64,000 bases of DNA, taken from positions 6,817,501 to 6,881,500 of the forward strand of contig CP114491.1 of NCBI GenBank assembly GCA_027186245.1, given 5' to 3'. This DNA comes from Coriaria nepalensis. Its lineage: Eukaryota > Streptophyta > Magnoliopsida > Cucurbitales > Coriariaceae. This document shows positions 26,818 through 38,044 of this stretch, one piece after another. Position 1 is the first letter of the stretch. Each line of letters begins with the position of its first letter. The position numbers and the translations under genes were made by a program. The notes beneath the pieces were generated by a model. The model was not told where the DNA came from, made no database searches, and was given only the letters and a program-made list of their open reading frames with translations.

Positions 26818-28990
26818 CCTATGATATAATATAAAAGTAAAAATATATAAAAGATGAATTTCCTTTTAATATTTTTAAAATTTTTCAACAATTTTTTGAA
26901 CAACATGTTTAATACTTTATCATTCTTATATATATGAAACAAGCTAGTTATCTTAACAAGTAAACGCAAAACAAGAGGAGATGTAAGATAATACACACAT
27001 GAAAGTCAAATAGTAGAATCATAAAATATTTCTAAAAATCATGTAAAATTTTCAAATATATCTCAATCAGAACTACTCAATAGAACAAAATGATTACAAG
27101 AATTAAAAAAAAAAATAATTATTTCTTTATGTGGGAGGTTACTTTTTAACATCAAGTATATGAAATTCCACCTTACCATTATATTAGTTCAAACTTTCGA
27201 GACTTCACATTGAATGCCCAACAATATCTTTTAAACTTAGCAAACCTATATTTCGAACAACTAATTCAAGATAATACCAATCAAATTTTATCAACAAAAT
27301 AATTTACATGTTGTTTTTTCATACCTGATTTTATAAATGAGGTTTATGATGTGACACGTACAACATTGATATAGGAAAACTCGACCAGTATACTGGTTAA
27401 GCTGTGATTCAAATAAAGAGACAACCATTGTGTTTGCACAACATTATCCAAAATTATGGATATTATATGGATATTATATGATTTTTGATATCAAACTCAC
27501 CTAAAACGTTTATTATTAAATTACATATAATTTTACCAGTATGTGTTTCATCTATAACTCTAAATCCTATTAATTTTTTATTTAACGTTTATTCCAAATT
27601 TAAGTAATGAATATTAACATGTAAATAGTCATCATTAGAATGTGTATTCTAATTATCAGAAGTTAAAGCAAAAATAATATTTATATCACCACATTTTATT
27701 TTTAATTCATCATTTTTTTTTCTAAAATATGCAAGTATGTCAGATCTAGTAGTATTTTTATTTGTGCTCTTAGATTGTGAGTTATATGTTTTTTAAATAT
27801 GCGCTTCATAATAAATAATATCCCAAAATTAATAGATAAATCAATAACAACAATAGGTCTAACTAAATATTCTCTAACAACCATTGGATCATAAGTCTAC
27901 ATACTAATTGTACCATCAGTGTTAAAATTCAGTTGAGTTTGATTCATACATGCACCAACTTTAGCCATCTATATTTTTTGTAGCGTTTCATGTGATTAGT
28001 TCCACATTTTGACCTACGACCAAAATACTTTTGCAATACTTGCATATTGCATCATCAATGTCTTCACCTTTCTTATTTTTGTGTGAAACTATGTCAAATG
28101 TATTTCAAATCTCGGATGTTCGCTTATTACGTTTTTTTGTAGGCATTGTATTTGCGATGGTATCAGTATCAATATTAGATGATGATGGTGGTGGTAGTGG
28201 TAGATCTAGTGGTATATTATATGTGTTGAAACTGATGATATCAATAGTGAATTTGAATCGATTTTGACATAAATATTTTGCTCATACTCATTGAGAGAGT
28301 TGAAATCATATTGATGACGATATATTTCATATAGAAGAATTTAAGAGTTTATGAGTAATCATAAAAATAAAAAAAAATAAAATTTTAAGTAAAAAAAATA
28401 AAGCATTAATGTTAAGTATATAATAATAAACATCAACATTATTAACATGAAAAATTAATTACTTTTGACATTTGTCTAATTTATGGAAAAGTACTGATTA
28501 GGGATTGAGATTAAATATAAGGGATTGAGATTAATGATAAGAAAACCAAGAATTATGAAAGAATAAAGATTAATTAAAATTTAGAGTATTAGGAATTAGA
28601 AGATTAGAGAATAGAGATAGAGAGTGTGTGTGTGAGAAAATATGAGAAAGAATTAGAGTAAGAGAGAGATATTTATAAGGAAAATTAGAGTAAGAGGAGA
28701 ATTTTAAAATTACTACGTGAGAAGAGTAAAAATAAAAGAAAAACAAACTATAAGGACTAAAAAAATAATTTTTAAAATTTAAGCCTTCCGCATATGCTAG
28801 CCTACATCGCAAGCTAGCCTGCAGTGTAGGTGAGTTGGGCCGGCCCGAGCCCACCGGTCCCAAATTGCCAGGCCAGGTTATAGGGCTTGAAAATATGTTA
28901 AAGCCTAGCTCATATATATGGGCTCCCCTTTTTTATTTGGCCATGGGCCGAGCTGAAAAGTCTGGCCCGTATATATAGGATGAACTTTTT
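26818..28990 (-). pseudogene. hAT (Ac-like) transposase remnant with BED zinc finger
   Basis: Reading - from about 28140, a BED finger appears (KRTSEI, then DDAICKYCKS with a later His). Next come YDPMVVREYLVRPIVVIDLS (27890-27830), a core segment (ALTSDN then NDDYLHVNIHYLNLE, near 27660-27600), VIDETHTGKIICNLIINVL (27560-27500), CTCHIINLI, and RWNFIYLMLKS (near 27160). The frame ending at 26814 includes CVYYLTSPLVLRLLVKITSL and YKNDKVLNM. These match, in order, the plant hAT transposase layout (BED, DUF4413-like, RNase-H-fold core). The C-terminal hAT dimerisation domain is missing. Stops and shifts are numerous. The GC-rich GGCCCG words at 28830-28980 resemble hAT subterminal sequence at the 5' end. 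Confidence 0.75.
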
Positions 28991-29633
28991 TATTGAATCA
29001 TGATTGAGCAAAAATGCCTGGCATAATTTAACAGTTCTATGTTGGAACTCTCTTCTATCTCATTTTTGGACACTTATGAACTATAATCAAGCGAGATAAT
29101 TATTTTTAATATTATATATTATATGTATTAAAAATCATTACGTCCTATTAAAAATTTACATATGACTTGATGTTATTGCTTGAAATAAAAATATTATTTT
29201 ATTTTAAAAGCACTTAAGAATAAGTCTATCAAAATATATAAGTATTTAACCTCTATTAAAATAGCGGGACATTTTAGCCTTTAATCCTAAATTTTTTATA
29301 TAAATAAAGAAGTTAATTATCAAATTTGACATTAACCTATAGTACTCAAAGATGAGTTTTTTATATTAAATTTACTTGTAACTTAAGATAATTCTAAAAA
29401 TGGTCTATCTATAATTAGAATTGTAAAAAAAAAAAATATATCACCATAATTGGTTGATCCATCAACTAACAGAGTGGATAGATAATTTCTCAATTCTTTT
29501 AGTTGCCATATTATCGGGTAAATAATTTAGTAGATATCCATCTACCTATAATTAATTTTAAAAAAAGAAAATCATATTTTAATAATAAAAAAAATTAAGT
29601 GGGCAAGATAACCATCATATTTGTCCGCCTTAG
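28991..29633. other. AT-rich spacer between two hAT elements
   Basis: No coding or repeat structure was recognised on either strand apart from short A/T runs. Confidence 0.5.
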
Positions 29634-29641
29634 ACTGTGGC

Positions 29642-30056
29642 TAGAGATGGCAATCCGGGTTGGCCTGGCCCATATTAGACCCGAATCCGTTTAGGTCGGC
29701 CCGGGCTCGGCCCGTTTTGATTTGGGCCAGGTCTCAAAAGTCTAGGCTTGGCCCGAGCCCGGTTAAAAACGGGCTTAAAAACGAGTTTTTTATTTTTGGA
29801 TAAAAACAGTTTTATGCGCAGGATGGTACTGTTCACTACGGAGGTACTGTTCAATGCGATACTGTTCACTATGGGTAGCCCATATACCCGCAGGTTGAAT
29901 TTGACCCGTTTTAAAAATTGGTATATAATTCATATCCGGCTCGTGCCCATATACGGGCCGGGCCAAGCCCGTACCCGCATATTGCGGGTGCAGGTTGAGC
30001 TTTAACAGGCCGGGATGAACGGATTCGGACCGGCCCGGCCCAAATTGCCATCTCTA
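29642..30056. mobile_element. Non-autonomous hAT-type transposon (415 bp)
   Basis: The ends are a clear inverted repeat: TAGAGATGGCAATCCGGGTT on the left and TAGAGATGGCAATTTGGGCC read inward from the right. Flanking 8-mers actgtggc (29634-29641) and accgtggt (30057-30064) agree at 6 of 8 positions, fitting an aged hAT target duplication. Both subterminal zones are rich in GGCCCG/CGGGCC. No transposase is encoded. The ends resemble sequence at 28845-28868 at the edge of the hAT transposase remnant, a possible autonomous relative. Confidence 0.8.
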
Positions 30057-30064
30057 ACCGTGGT

Positions 30065-30337
30065 CGATAACCGCCCGCTCTACGATGAAGTGGAGTGAGT
30101 AGATATTATTTTATTTAAAATTTAAGCAGATAATTATTCACCAATTAATTATAATAATAGATATAACGGATACTCGAGCAACCCTACCTATAGTTATTAA
30201 AATTTCGAAGGATCCCTTGTAGTATCTATAGGATCTACAATTGATTTACCGTAACAGAAAGAGAGTAATAATAATATTAATAAAGAACAATTAGCATCAG
30301 ATATAACATATAAATCTCATCACATTGATGATCTATT
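30065..30337. other. 3' flank of the first PMEI-like gene, part of the duplicated block
   Basis: From about 30180 this aligns, with divergence, to 36890-37067 beside the second gene (shared blocks 'aaatctcatcacat' and 'gatctatttcaag'-like). It is therefore the downstream part of the gene duplication. Confidence 0.55.
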
Positions 30338-30892
30338 TCAAGCCGTCAGATTTGTGATGGCAAGCGCAATATTGCACAACTTAACAAAAACCTCATTCTT
30401 CTGACTCAGCACAGAAGGCTGAGACTCAAACGCGGCCTCACACGAATGCGCGTTGTCGATCGCAACCCCGACCCAAGTCTTGACGTCATTTTGTGCTCCA
30501 GACAACAACGCGGCAGTCGAGTCGTCGAGCTGTTCCGACGCGTCGATGTAGTAGTCCATGCAATCAAACAGGGCATCCTGATTGGGTGACTCGGCCACCT
30601 GCGGGTCGTTGGATATAGTCTTGATGTATTCCGCAATGTGGGATGCGTTCTTGGACGCTGCTTTGATTGCTGTCAGGGCAAGGCCTGTCATGTTGGCTTG
30701 AGCGCTACCTGGGTCGGATTTGAGGATGATGATGCAGAGGTCTTTGTTTGCCGTTCTCCGGCATGCTTGCTGGTATTTGTCGTGGCCGCCTTTGGCGGAC
30801 TTTCCCACGGGTTGGCTTTGTTGTTGAGCGGCGATTGGACTTGTTGCGATTGAGAGGCAGAGGAGGAGGAAGAATACTGAAAGGGGCTTCAT
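30338..30892 (-). CDS. Pectin methylesterase/invertase inhibitor family protein, copy 1 (184 aa)
   Basis: Small secreted helical-bundle inhibitor of pectin methylesterases or acid invertases in the cell wall or vacuole. Sequence alone does not tell which. One exon. Residues 1-22 form a signal peptide (FFLLLCLSIATSPIAA). The PMEI domain follows with its four conserved cysteines: Cys44 and Cys53 (ACRRTANKDLC) and Cys111 and Cys151 (ALFDCMDYYIDA and HSCEAAF). An extra Cys lies at 173. ALTAIKAASKNAS and DDSTAALLSGAQNDVKTWV are typical helices. Potential N-glycosylation sites are NMT (67), NAS (82) and NLT near the end. Length is normal. It is paralogous to 37068-37622, same strand, same length. 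Its codons are GC-richer than the surroundings. Looks intact. Confidence 0.92.
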   Translation of the reverse strand: MKPLSVFFLLLCLSIATSPIAAQQQSQPVGKSAKGGHDKYQQACRRTANKDLCIIILKSDPGSAQANMTGLALTAIKAASKNASHIAEYIKTISNDPQVAESPNQDALFDCMDYYIDASEQLDDSTAALLSGAQNDVKTWVGVAIDNAHSCEAAFESQPSVLSQKNEVFVKLCNIALAITNLTA

Positions 30893-31255
30893 ATTATTTT
30901 TCTTGATTTCTTCTTCTTCTTCTTGTTTGTTTGTTTAGTTTTTTTCCTTCTTTTTTTTCTTTAATTGGTTTATTTCTTTAGTGGTGTTTAATGGAGGGAT
31001 ACTACTGCCCATATACAAGTGACTGTTGGTGGTTTGTTTTGCAGTAAGGAACGAAATGAATACGTGGTTTTTTGTATGGCCCTTCGGTTTTAACGCTAAA
31101 TCATGAACTCGAATGTTAATTAAGTAGAGGTTAGATGTCTTAATTTAGTTAAGCACAGGTTAAATCCAATTTAGGTTTCTTAATTTAGTTCTTGTTTCGT
31201 AATTGCTATTACTATGTATAGGGAAGAGTGTCAACTGTTACACTAATCACGAACA
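30893..31255 (-). promoter_or_regulatory. Upstream region of PMEI copy 1, conserved with copy 2
   Basis: Clear similarity to 37623-37910 upstream of copy 2, including 'ggtttgttttgcagtaa', 'ttttaacgctaaat', 'taatttagttaagcacaggtt' and 'agttcttgtttcgtaattgcta'. The duplication therefore included promoter sequence. A weak TATA-like word (TGTATATG on -) lies near 31010-31017. A pyrimidine/purine-biased leader precedes the start codon. Confidence 0.6.
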
Positions 31256-33729
31256 CGTTAATACATGATACCAGAATTATTTAACTAAATAATAATATAT
31301 TTATTTTTAAATTAAATATATTAAATATATTAAATATATTAAATATATTAAATATAATATTAAATAAATATTAAAATTAGATAAATTAAATTTAAATTAG
31401 TTTGATAAAATAATTTAAAATTTAAATTAGTTTGATAAATTAATTTAAAATTTAAATAAGATATGTTTTTAATTTAAAATAGATGATATTTTTTTTTAAT
31501 ATATTTAAATAAGTTTAACTAAATTAAATGCATCTTAAAAAAATATGATATATTTTAAAATAAATAATATTTTATTTTATAAGATTGAAAAAATTTAATC
31601 TTATTAAATATATTATTTGATGATCATCTTATCATGTTTGAATTATCCGTTCAATTAATTTGAAGACTTTAAATTAATCAAATACATAATGAAGTTATGT
31701 AAATACATTTCATTCTAATTAATTATGAGAGTTTTTTTTTTCGGTAGAGATTTTTCTTAGAGAAAAAGAAAAAGAAAAATCGTGTCATCTCTACATGCTC
31801 ACACACGTCCTATTGTATTGAGAATCGACTTAGAAAATTATTGTGTGAGTCTCGACGATCGATTCATACAGATAAACATATGACCTTTTTATATAAATAT
31901 ATGATTAATTTATATATATATAAAAGATCACTAAAATATTTTTAAAAAAATTTATATTATATATTAAGATCGATTATTCGCTTCATTATTAATGTACGTA
32001 TTTTCCAACACTTTTTTCATTATTAATGTACGTTCTCTTTTATAAAGATTTTTATACCTTTCAATGACAAAAAAACTACTGGTTTCCGTAAATTGATGCT
32101 TCATTATTGATCCTTATCACTCATTAGTGACGACACCGTTCATAAAACTACTGGTTTCCGTAAATCGATGCTTCATTATTGATCCTTATCACTCATTAGT
32201 GATGAAACCGTTCATAAATATGTAATATTACATTTGATCCGTTCCTTTGACCATCATAAATTCTCCTAAGAATATGAGAGAGGTTGGTGAATTTATTATT
32301 TAGCTTTTATCGCGCATTACACGTGGCAAGTATGCATAGCGCATGCATTGATTTTCATCCACCACTCCCTTGGTCTCTTTCCTAAATACAAACCTTTGCT
32401 TTCGTTATCTTGATATCATCTTCTTCTTTTTCTCTCTTTTCGTTCGTCTTTGATGGGATTTAGCTGTGCAGAAATTCTTCATTCTTGGTTGAATAAGGCC
32501 TTTCATGTCTCTGGAGCTGGACTTGTTCTCCAAATGCATATAAGGCGGGATTTTTGTGGTATTATTAAAGTAGGGCCAAGATTTGTCATATTATTATTAG
32601 ATTCGCCCATTCGATTCTAATGTACATTCGATTCTAATGTACCTCTATCCTAGTCTAGCCGACATGCCTCTTCCCCCAGCTTCAACACGTGTCTGCCTTC
32701 GGTAAAGTCATGTCCTTGCTCATCCTCCCATTAATCAACAAATGAGAGAATTAAAAAGGGCAAGGATAGGCTGCCTAGTTGACTGACATTGAGCTGGGGT
32801 GAAGTTGTGATCTTAGGCCATTTTTAGTGTCCTGAGAAGCTCTCTTAGTCATTCTTGCCCTTGACTTGCGCCCATATATCAAGTTCATGGTCTTGGTAAG
32901 GTCTTCTATCTTTCCTTTGAGATCAATTTCCTCATCGAAAGCGGCCTCATCATACCTCTTCTTGTATTTCAAACTTCTGTTGTAAATTCTAACTAATGAA
33001 AATATTCATTTATTCTTATGGACTCTGTGTTGTGCTAGCATATTGATTGTTTAAGGGAATTTTCCTTCTTGAGCATTTTTCGGCTAAGTATTATTCAAGA
33101 TTTGACTCTGGATATCCTTATTAGGTGCTATGCACCAAGGATCTTTACTCAGGATCAAATATACATTTAAAATAAAAGTGAAATAACTCTAATGGTAATA
33201 TAACACTTTTTGCTAGTTATATAATTATCTAAAATACTTTAAAGAAAATGGCTAATTTTAATATATAACTAGAATAAGTGTTACCTATTTACTTAAAAAC
33301 TATTTGATAAAAATATAGAATTATTTAAATTTTCTTAAAATTTTAATTCATTAAAATTTCACATAACTGTTAACACCAATATTATTATGTATATATATAT
33401 ATATGAACAACTATATAATTATAGTAATCCGTAAGTACTATTGATAAAATAAAACAATAGTCTCATAAGCTTTCAAATAATATGTTCTAAACTTTTTTGT
33501 CTTCTTACTATTTGGGTCCATATATACACTCCACATAAATAACATCTCTCTATTCACTTGTCATTGTAGCTATAATTTTTTCTTCTTGTCTACCTACAAA
33601 AACTTCTATAAGCTAAAAAGCTTAGTGATCAATCTACCTATATCACATGCGCAACATATAAAACATTTGTATAAAATAGTAAAATTTAACAAAATACTCA
33701 TGAACATGCACATTTCAAATTTTTTAGAG
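31256..33729. other. Repeat-rich spacer between the two PMEI genes, left part
   Basis: No host gene was recognised. It contains a 10-bp tandem repeat (taaatatatt units, about 31310-31352), a 72-bp tandem duplication (32072-32215) and a (TA)n run near 33391-33402. A - strand open frame at 32775-32972 (65 aa, charged: KGKIEDLTKTMNLIYGRKSR) is unrecognised and may belong to a retrotransposon. Confidence 0.5.
32072..32215. repeat. 72-bp tandem duplication
   Basis: Copies 32072-32143 and 32144-32215 are nearly identical; both contain 'actactggtttccgtaaat' and 'tgatccttatcactcattag'. A few substitutions separate them. No coding frame crosses them. Confidence 0.8.
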
Positions 33730-34870
33730 TCTTGAAGAATGAAAGGCACTTATTCGTTGATTGGCTCATGAAGCGGTTAAAGGCTGTCATCCTACCATTA
33801 AGCATTGCAACCCTTTCTCGCTCCTGGGGGCCTACAAGTCCAAGATCACCTGAACGTTTTTGGAGTTAGCATTGATTCTTCGATAGTGTACAATGTACCC
33901 TAGGAATGTCCCTGATGACACCTTAAATGTGCACTTTTTTAGATTCAACCTCATACCAAACACTTTATAACTTGGAAGGCCTCCTCCATATATTTTGCTT
34001 GGTCAATGTTCTTAATGCTTTTTACCAATATATCGACGACATATACTTCTATGGTTTTTCCAATGAGTTCTTTGAATATTTCATTAATAAGGCATTAGAG
34101 CGTGGCCCTCGCATTTTTTATCCTGAATGGCATTACACAATAACTGTATAATCCTTGGTCTATTATAAACAATGTTTTCCCTTTATCTACTTCCCATGAA
34201 TCTAAGCAACCGATGCCAGAGATAGAATCTACTAATTGGTCTATGCTGCGTAAAGGGAAGTTGTCTTTTAGGCATACTTTGTTTAGGTCAGTGAAGTCCA
34301 TGCAAATTATCCATTTCCTATTAAGTTTTCTGACCTTGATAACATTCGCCAGCCAATTCGAGTATTATACTTCCCTAATGGCACTAATACTGAGGAGTTT
34401 GTTGACTTCTTCTACGATGGCTTTACTTCGCTCCTCAGTGAGCTTTCTCCCTTTTTTTTCCCTTACAAGTCATGCCTTAAGGGCCACTCCTAGCTCGTGC
34501 ACCATTACTTGCTCCAAGGTTCTCATGAGGTCTGTTAGATCCCATGAAAATATATCTAAGTTGTTCCTTAAGCAGCTTAATATTGATTTGTGGTCATCGG
34601 CTCATAGCTTTTCTCCTAATTTTAGTACTCTCCCCTTAGCAACCTTTAATGGTTGAAGGGCCTCGGCTAGGGAGGCTCAGGTAGTGTAACCTTCAATTGT
34701 CATAACTTAGTCTATGTCAAATTCTTATTTTTCTTTTAGCGAGGTCACATAACACTCTTTTGACTTACTTTGATTTCTTCGCTGATGATTGGGAACTTCA
34801 TCACGAGGTATCTCATGGAAACGACTCCCTTTAGTGTAGTCACAGAGGGTCTTCCCAAAATGACACTATA
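33730..34870 (-). pseudogene. Ty3/gypsy reverse transcriptase fragment (element D)
   Basis: Read on -, from about 34680 it gives the linker and entry of reverse transcriptase (EERSKAIVEEVNKLL, then WLANVIKVRKLNRKWIICMD). MDFTDLNKVCLKDNFPL follows (frame 34301-34095), then a truncated core reaching DQGLYSYCVMPFRIKNA. A short deletion removes part of the fingers-palm region between SIDQLVDSISG and DKGKTLFIIDQGL. After a break, MRLNLKKCTFKVSSGTFLGY and further RT thumb sequence reach about 33740. No RNase H or integrase follows. Confidence 0.75.
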
Positions 34871-34880
34871 CCTTGATTAT

Positions 34881-35225
34881 GGGCCAAAATTATCAGCTCT
34901 GAACTAAGACCATCACTGAGCTTGATGACTTAGTTTCAAGCTCATCTACCCTTAAGTCTAAAAACTGAGGGCCTAAGATTATCAATTTCGAACTTAGGCC
35001 ATCACCGAGCTTAATAACTCAGTTTTGAACTTATCTGCTATTAAGTCTAAAGATAGGAGGCCCGAGATTATCAATTCAAAATTGAGGTCATCACCGAATT
35101 TGATAATTTAGTTTCGAACTCATTTACCATTAAGTCTAAAGACTGAGGGCTAACGGTTATTGGTTCTGAATTGAGGCCATCATTGAGCTTGATTATTCAT
35201 TTTGAACTTCGATCCTTTCATTATA
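34881..35225. repeat. 89-bp tandem repeat array, about 3.8 units
   Basis: Units begin at about 34881, 34969, 35058 and 35147, each with a 'ggcc-a-gattatca' start, a 'gaggccatcaccgagctt' block and a 'taagtctaaagactgagg' end. Divergence among units is moderate. It lies next to the gypsy RT fragment on its N-terminal-coding side, so it may belong to that element. Related words recur near 35850-35910. Confidence 0.75.
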
Positions 35226-36339
35226 GATTGTAAGGCCAAAAACATTCAGATCTAAACTATGATCATCGTCGAGCACGATGCCTCAATTTTTGGAATCTTT
35301 AGTTTAGATTAGACTCAAGATTCCATAGGACCAGGAGATTGAGTTTTGATTTAATTCAGAATTTGAAGTTCGAAATATTTATTAAAGCGGATAAATTACT
35401 ACGAGAATTGAAGTTTGGAGCAAATACACACACACACAAAAAGAACAACTTCAACACCCATCTCTGAAAATATATTAATCAAAAGAATATCATCCCCCCT
35501 ACAAGACCATTTCTACGAAGATAAATATGTGAGAAAAGTTGCCAATATCTCTCCAGATCAGCTAAACTAGCTAATGAAGCCAAGGTAGGGGTTGAGTGGT
35601 ATTGGTATATATTATGATTTGGATTGAAAAGTTCATATTAAACTATGGTCGTGATAATTTCCTTAATCTTAAAGGGTGTAAGCCTGCAACCGACCAAATG
35701 AGGCCAAACAATAAGTCAAATTACGTGAGAATCACATTGTTATTTAAATAATTAGTAAGTAAACCAAAATGAAGATTGACCATCCACATAGTCTGAACTT
35801 ACTTAGTTTGAACTTGTCAGTTCAAAAGTTGGGGACTAAAAGTCCAAAAGCCGAATTAAGGCCATCCTTATATGAGATTACCTAATTCGGGCTTATCAAT
35901 TCAAGCATTAAGGGTTCAAAACCCTCGCATTTGAATTGTGGACATTCTTACGGGTGAAATTATTACCACTTTGTTTCAGGAAGAAAAGGTCTCAACGCCC
36001 TTCTGTTTCCCAAAAAATAACACTAAGATATACGTAATTAATTATAATATGTTGTCACACCTTATCAATTATTTCTTGGGAAAATGTGTCCAGCAGGAAG
36101 AGATGATTGCCAAAATCTTCACATGAATGCAAACATTGTGGCATGGGATAATTATTGGGGTAAACATCTAAGCAGACCTTAAAAGTTTGGGCTAAGTGAT
36201 ATGACATTATAGGGCTTACCGAACCGACGGATCATGCTGATATTGATAACTTAATTTGATAAACCTGAATAAGTAAATATGACGACCTTTAAAATTGATT
36301 CTAACCATAAAGATCAATCCACCTCGGAGCTTTGTGAAA
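35226..36339. other. Non-coding repeat-like sequence
   Basis: No coding was recognised. Scattered 'gaactta/ttaggccatc' words near 35810-35930 look like decayed relatives of the 89-bp repeat. The rest may be untranslated retrotransposon sequence. Confidence 0.4.
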
Positions 36340-36803
36340 TGTTAGGGTTGGAAGATGGTTACACTATTTGGAATATTATTAGTAAAAATATAAAAGATCA
36401 ATACTACAAAAGAATAATAGAGCTGTTGCTTATTGAAACATTACAAAAGTAATGATAAATATTATTAATGATATAGTAACGTAAAATCAATCGGTCGCAA
36501 TCAATAGGAAAATAATATCTCTTTCAATTATATTATTAAATATGATATAAATAAGAAATATACAAAGGAAATTATAAATAGTACATTCGGACAAGATAAA
36601 ATAGACATTCATAAGAACTATATTTCTACCACAAATACTATATTATTCTCTAATTATCCTAACTTTAGCATCATGACAGGTTTGCCGGTTAAAACCCATT
36701 CCCCATAGACGTTCTTTTTTATTTCAAGTATTAAATGCTGAGCCAGGTCGAATAGAGGGATGTGATGGATCACAGACATTCTAATGATGGACAAATTTTT
36801 GCA
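36340..36803 (+). repeat. Possible LTR related to the LTR of element C
   Basis: Its right part (about 36650-36800) aligns with 53355-53490. Shared words are 'ctaactt-agc-atca-ac-ggttt' and 'cagacat-ct--tgatgga', followed by an 'acaaatttttgcatc'-like end. The TG start at 36340 (tgttagggttgg) is a guess. No internal sequence follows, so it could be a solo LTR. Confidence 0.35.
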
Positions 36804-37067
36804 TCTCACACCTAAGTTACATCATATATACATAAGCAGATACATAAGCCACATCAGCATTATATTCTTCAAATTAATAAATAATTTAATTATTCATAAT
36901 AATTTATACTCTATTTTGGAAGCTTATCATAATTTTTTCTTTGATAAAAAATATCAAAAGATCCCATTTGTAATATCTCAAGGATCAACGGTTAGTTAAG
37001 GAAAAATAATGAGAAAGAGCAATTAGGATGAGATAACATTTAAATCTCATCACATCTATGATAAATT

Positions 37068-37622
37068 TCAAGGCGTCAGATTAGTGAGGGCAAGCGCAAT
37101 ATTGCAGATCTGAACAAAAGCCTTATTCTTCTGACTCAGTATAGAAGGCTGAGACTCAAATGAGGCCTCACACGATTGCGCGTCCTCAATCACAATGCCG
37201 ACCCAAGTCTTGACGTCGTTTTTCGCTCTGGAAAACACTGCAGAGATCGCGTCGTCTAGCAGTGCCGACGCGTCGATGTAGTAGTCCCCGCAATCAAACA
37301 GGGCATCCTGATTGGGTGACTCGGCCAACTTCGGGTTGTTAGTTAAACTCCTGATGTGCTTCGCCATCTCGGATGCGTTCTTGGACGCTGCTTTCATTGC
37401 TATCAGGGCAAGACCTGTCGTGTCGGCTCGAGCGCTACTTGGGTCGGATTTGAGGATTTTGATGCAGAGGTCTCTGTTTACTGTTCTCTGGCATGCGCGC
37501 TGGTATTTGCCTCCATGGCCTCTGGCGATCTGGTAGCCGCCGGGCTGGGATTGCTGTTGAGTGGCGATTGGATTTGTGGTGATTGAGATGCAGAGGAGGA
37601 AGAATGCTGCAATGGGCTTCAT
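37068..37622 (-). CDS. Pectin methylesterase/invertase inhibitor family protein, copy 2 (184 aa)
   Basis: Paralogue of 30338-30892, same strand and exactly the same length, with no frameshift. It has a signal peptide (FFLLCISITTNPIA). The family cysteine pattern is kept: ACQRTVNRDLC, ALFDCGDYYIDA, AQSCEASF, plus one more Cys in the last helix. Differences from copy 1 are scattered: GGYQIARGHGG replaces VGKSAKGGHD, and MAKHIRSLTNNPKLAES replaces IAEYIKTISNDPQVAES. The extensive divergence with retained frame suggests that both copies were kept by selection. Target enzyme unknown. Confidence 0.92.
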   Translation of the reverse strand: MKPIAAFFLLCISITTNPIATQQQSQPGGYQIARGHGGKYQRACQRTVNRDLCIKILKSDPSSARADTTGLALIAMKAASKNASEMAKHIRSLTNNPKLAESPNQDALFDCGDYYIDASALLDDAISAVFSRAKNDVKTWVGIVIEDAQSCEASFESQPSILSQKNKAFVQICNIALALTNLTP

Positions 37623-37910
37623 ATTCGTTTTCTTGATTTTCTTCTTTCTTCTACTCCTTTTTTAATTGCTCCATATATTGTTAGTGGGTTTGTTTTGCAG
37701 TAACGAACGAAAACACATGGCGCGGTTCTATGCATGGCAATTCAATTTTAACGCTAAATTAAGGAACTTGATTGTTAGTTAAGAAGAAGCTACATTTCTT
37801 AATTTAGTTAAGCACAGGTTTAATCTTAACTTAGATTTTCTTAATGTAGTTCTTGTTTCGTAATTGCTACAGAGGAAGAGAGCGTTACAATTCCGTTACC
37901 CTAATCACCA
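37623..37910 (-). promoter_or_regulatory. Upstream region of PMEI copy 2
   Basis: Shares upstream blocks with copy 1. A TATA-like ATATATGG read on - lies at about 37671-37678, some 50 bp upstream of the start codon. Confidence 0.5.
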
Positions 37911-38044
37911 AAAGAAATACTGCCTTATTTCTTTTCGTTGGTCTAATGTGTTTATATTTACAAAATGAGAAAACATAAGAGTAAATTTACAATGATGGAA
38001 AGAATAAAATGTAACAACAATAGACTAAATTAATGGGAGTGAAA

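Noticed and set aside
28031..28267. 78-codon + strand frame with hydrophobic and Gly/Ser-rich parts
   Set aside because: The opposite strand encodes the BED finger of the hAT transposase in order with other domains, so the + frame is a shadow.
30406..30853. Open frames overlapping the first PMEI gene on both strands
   Set aside because: They are shadows of a GC-rich coding region; the signal peptide and cysteine pattern fix the true frame.
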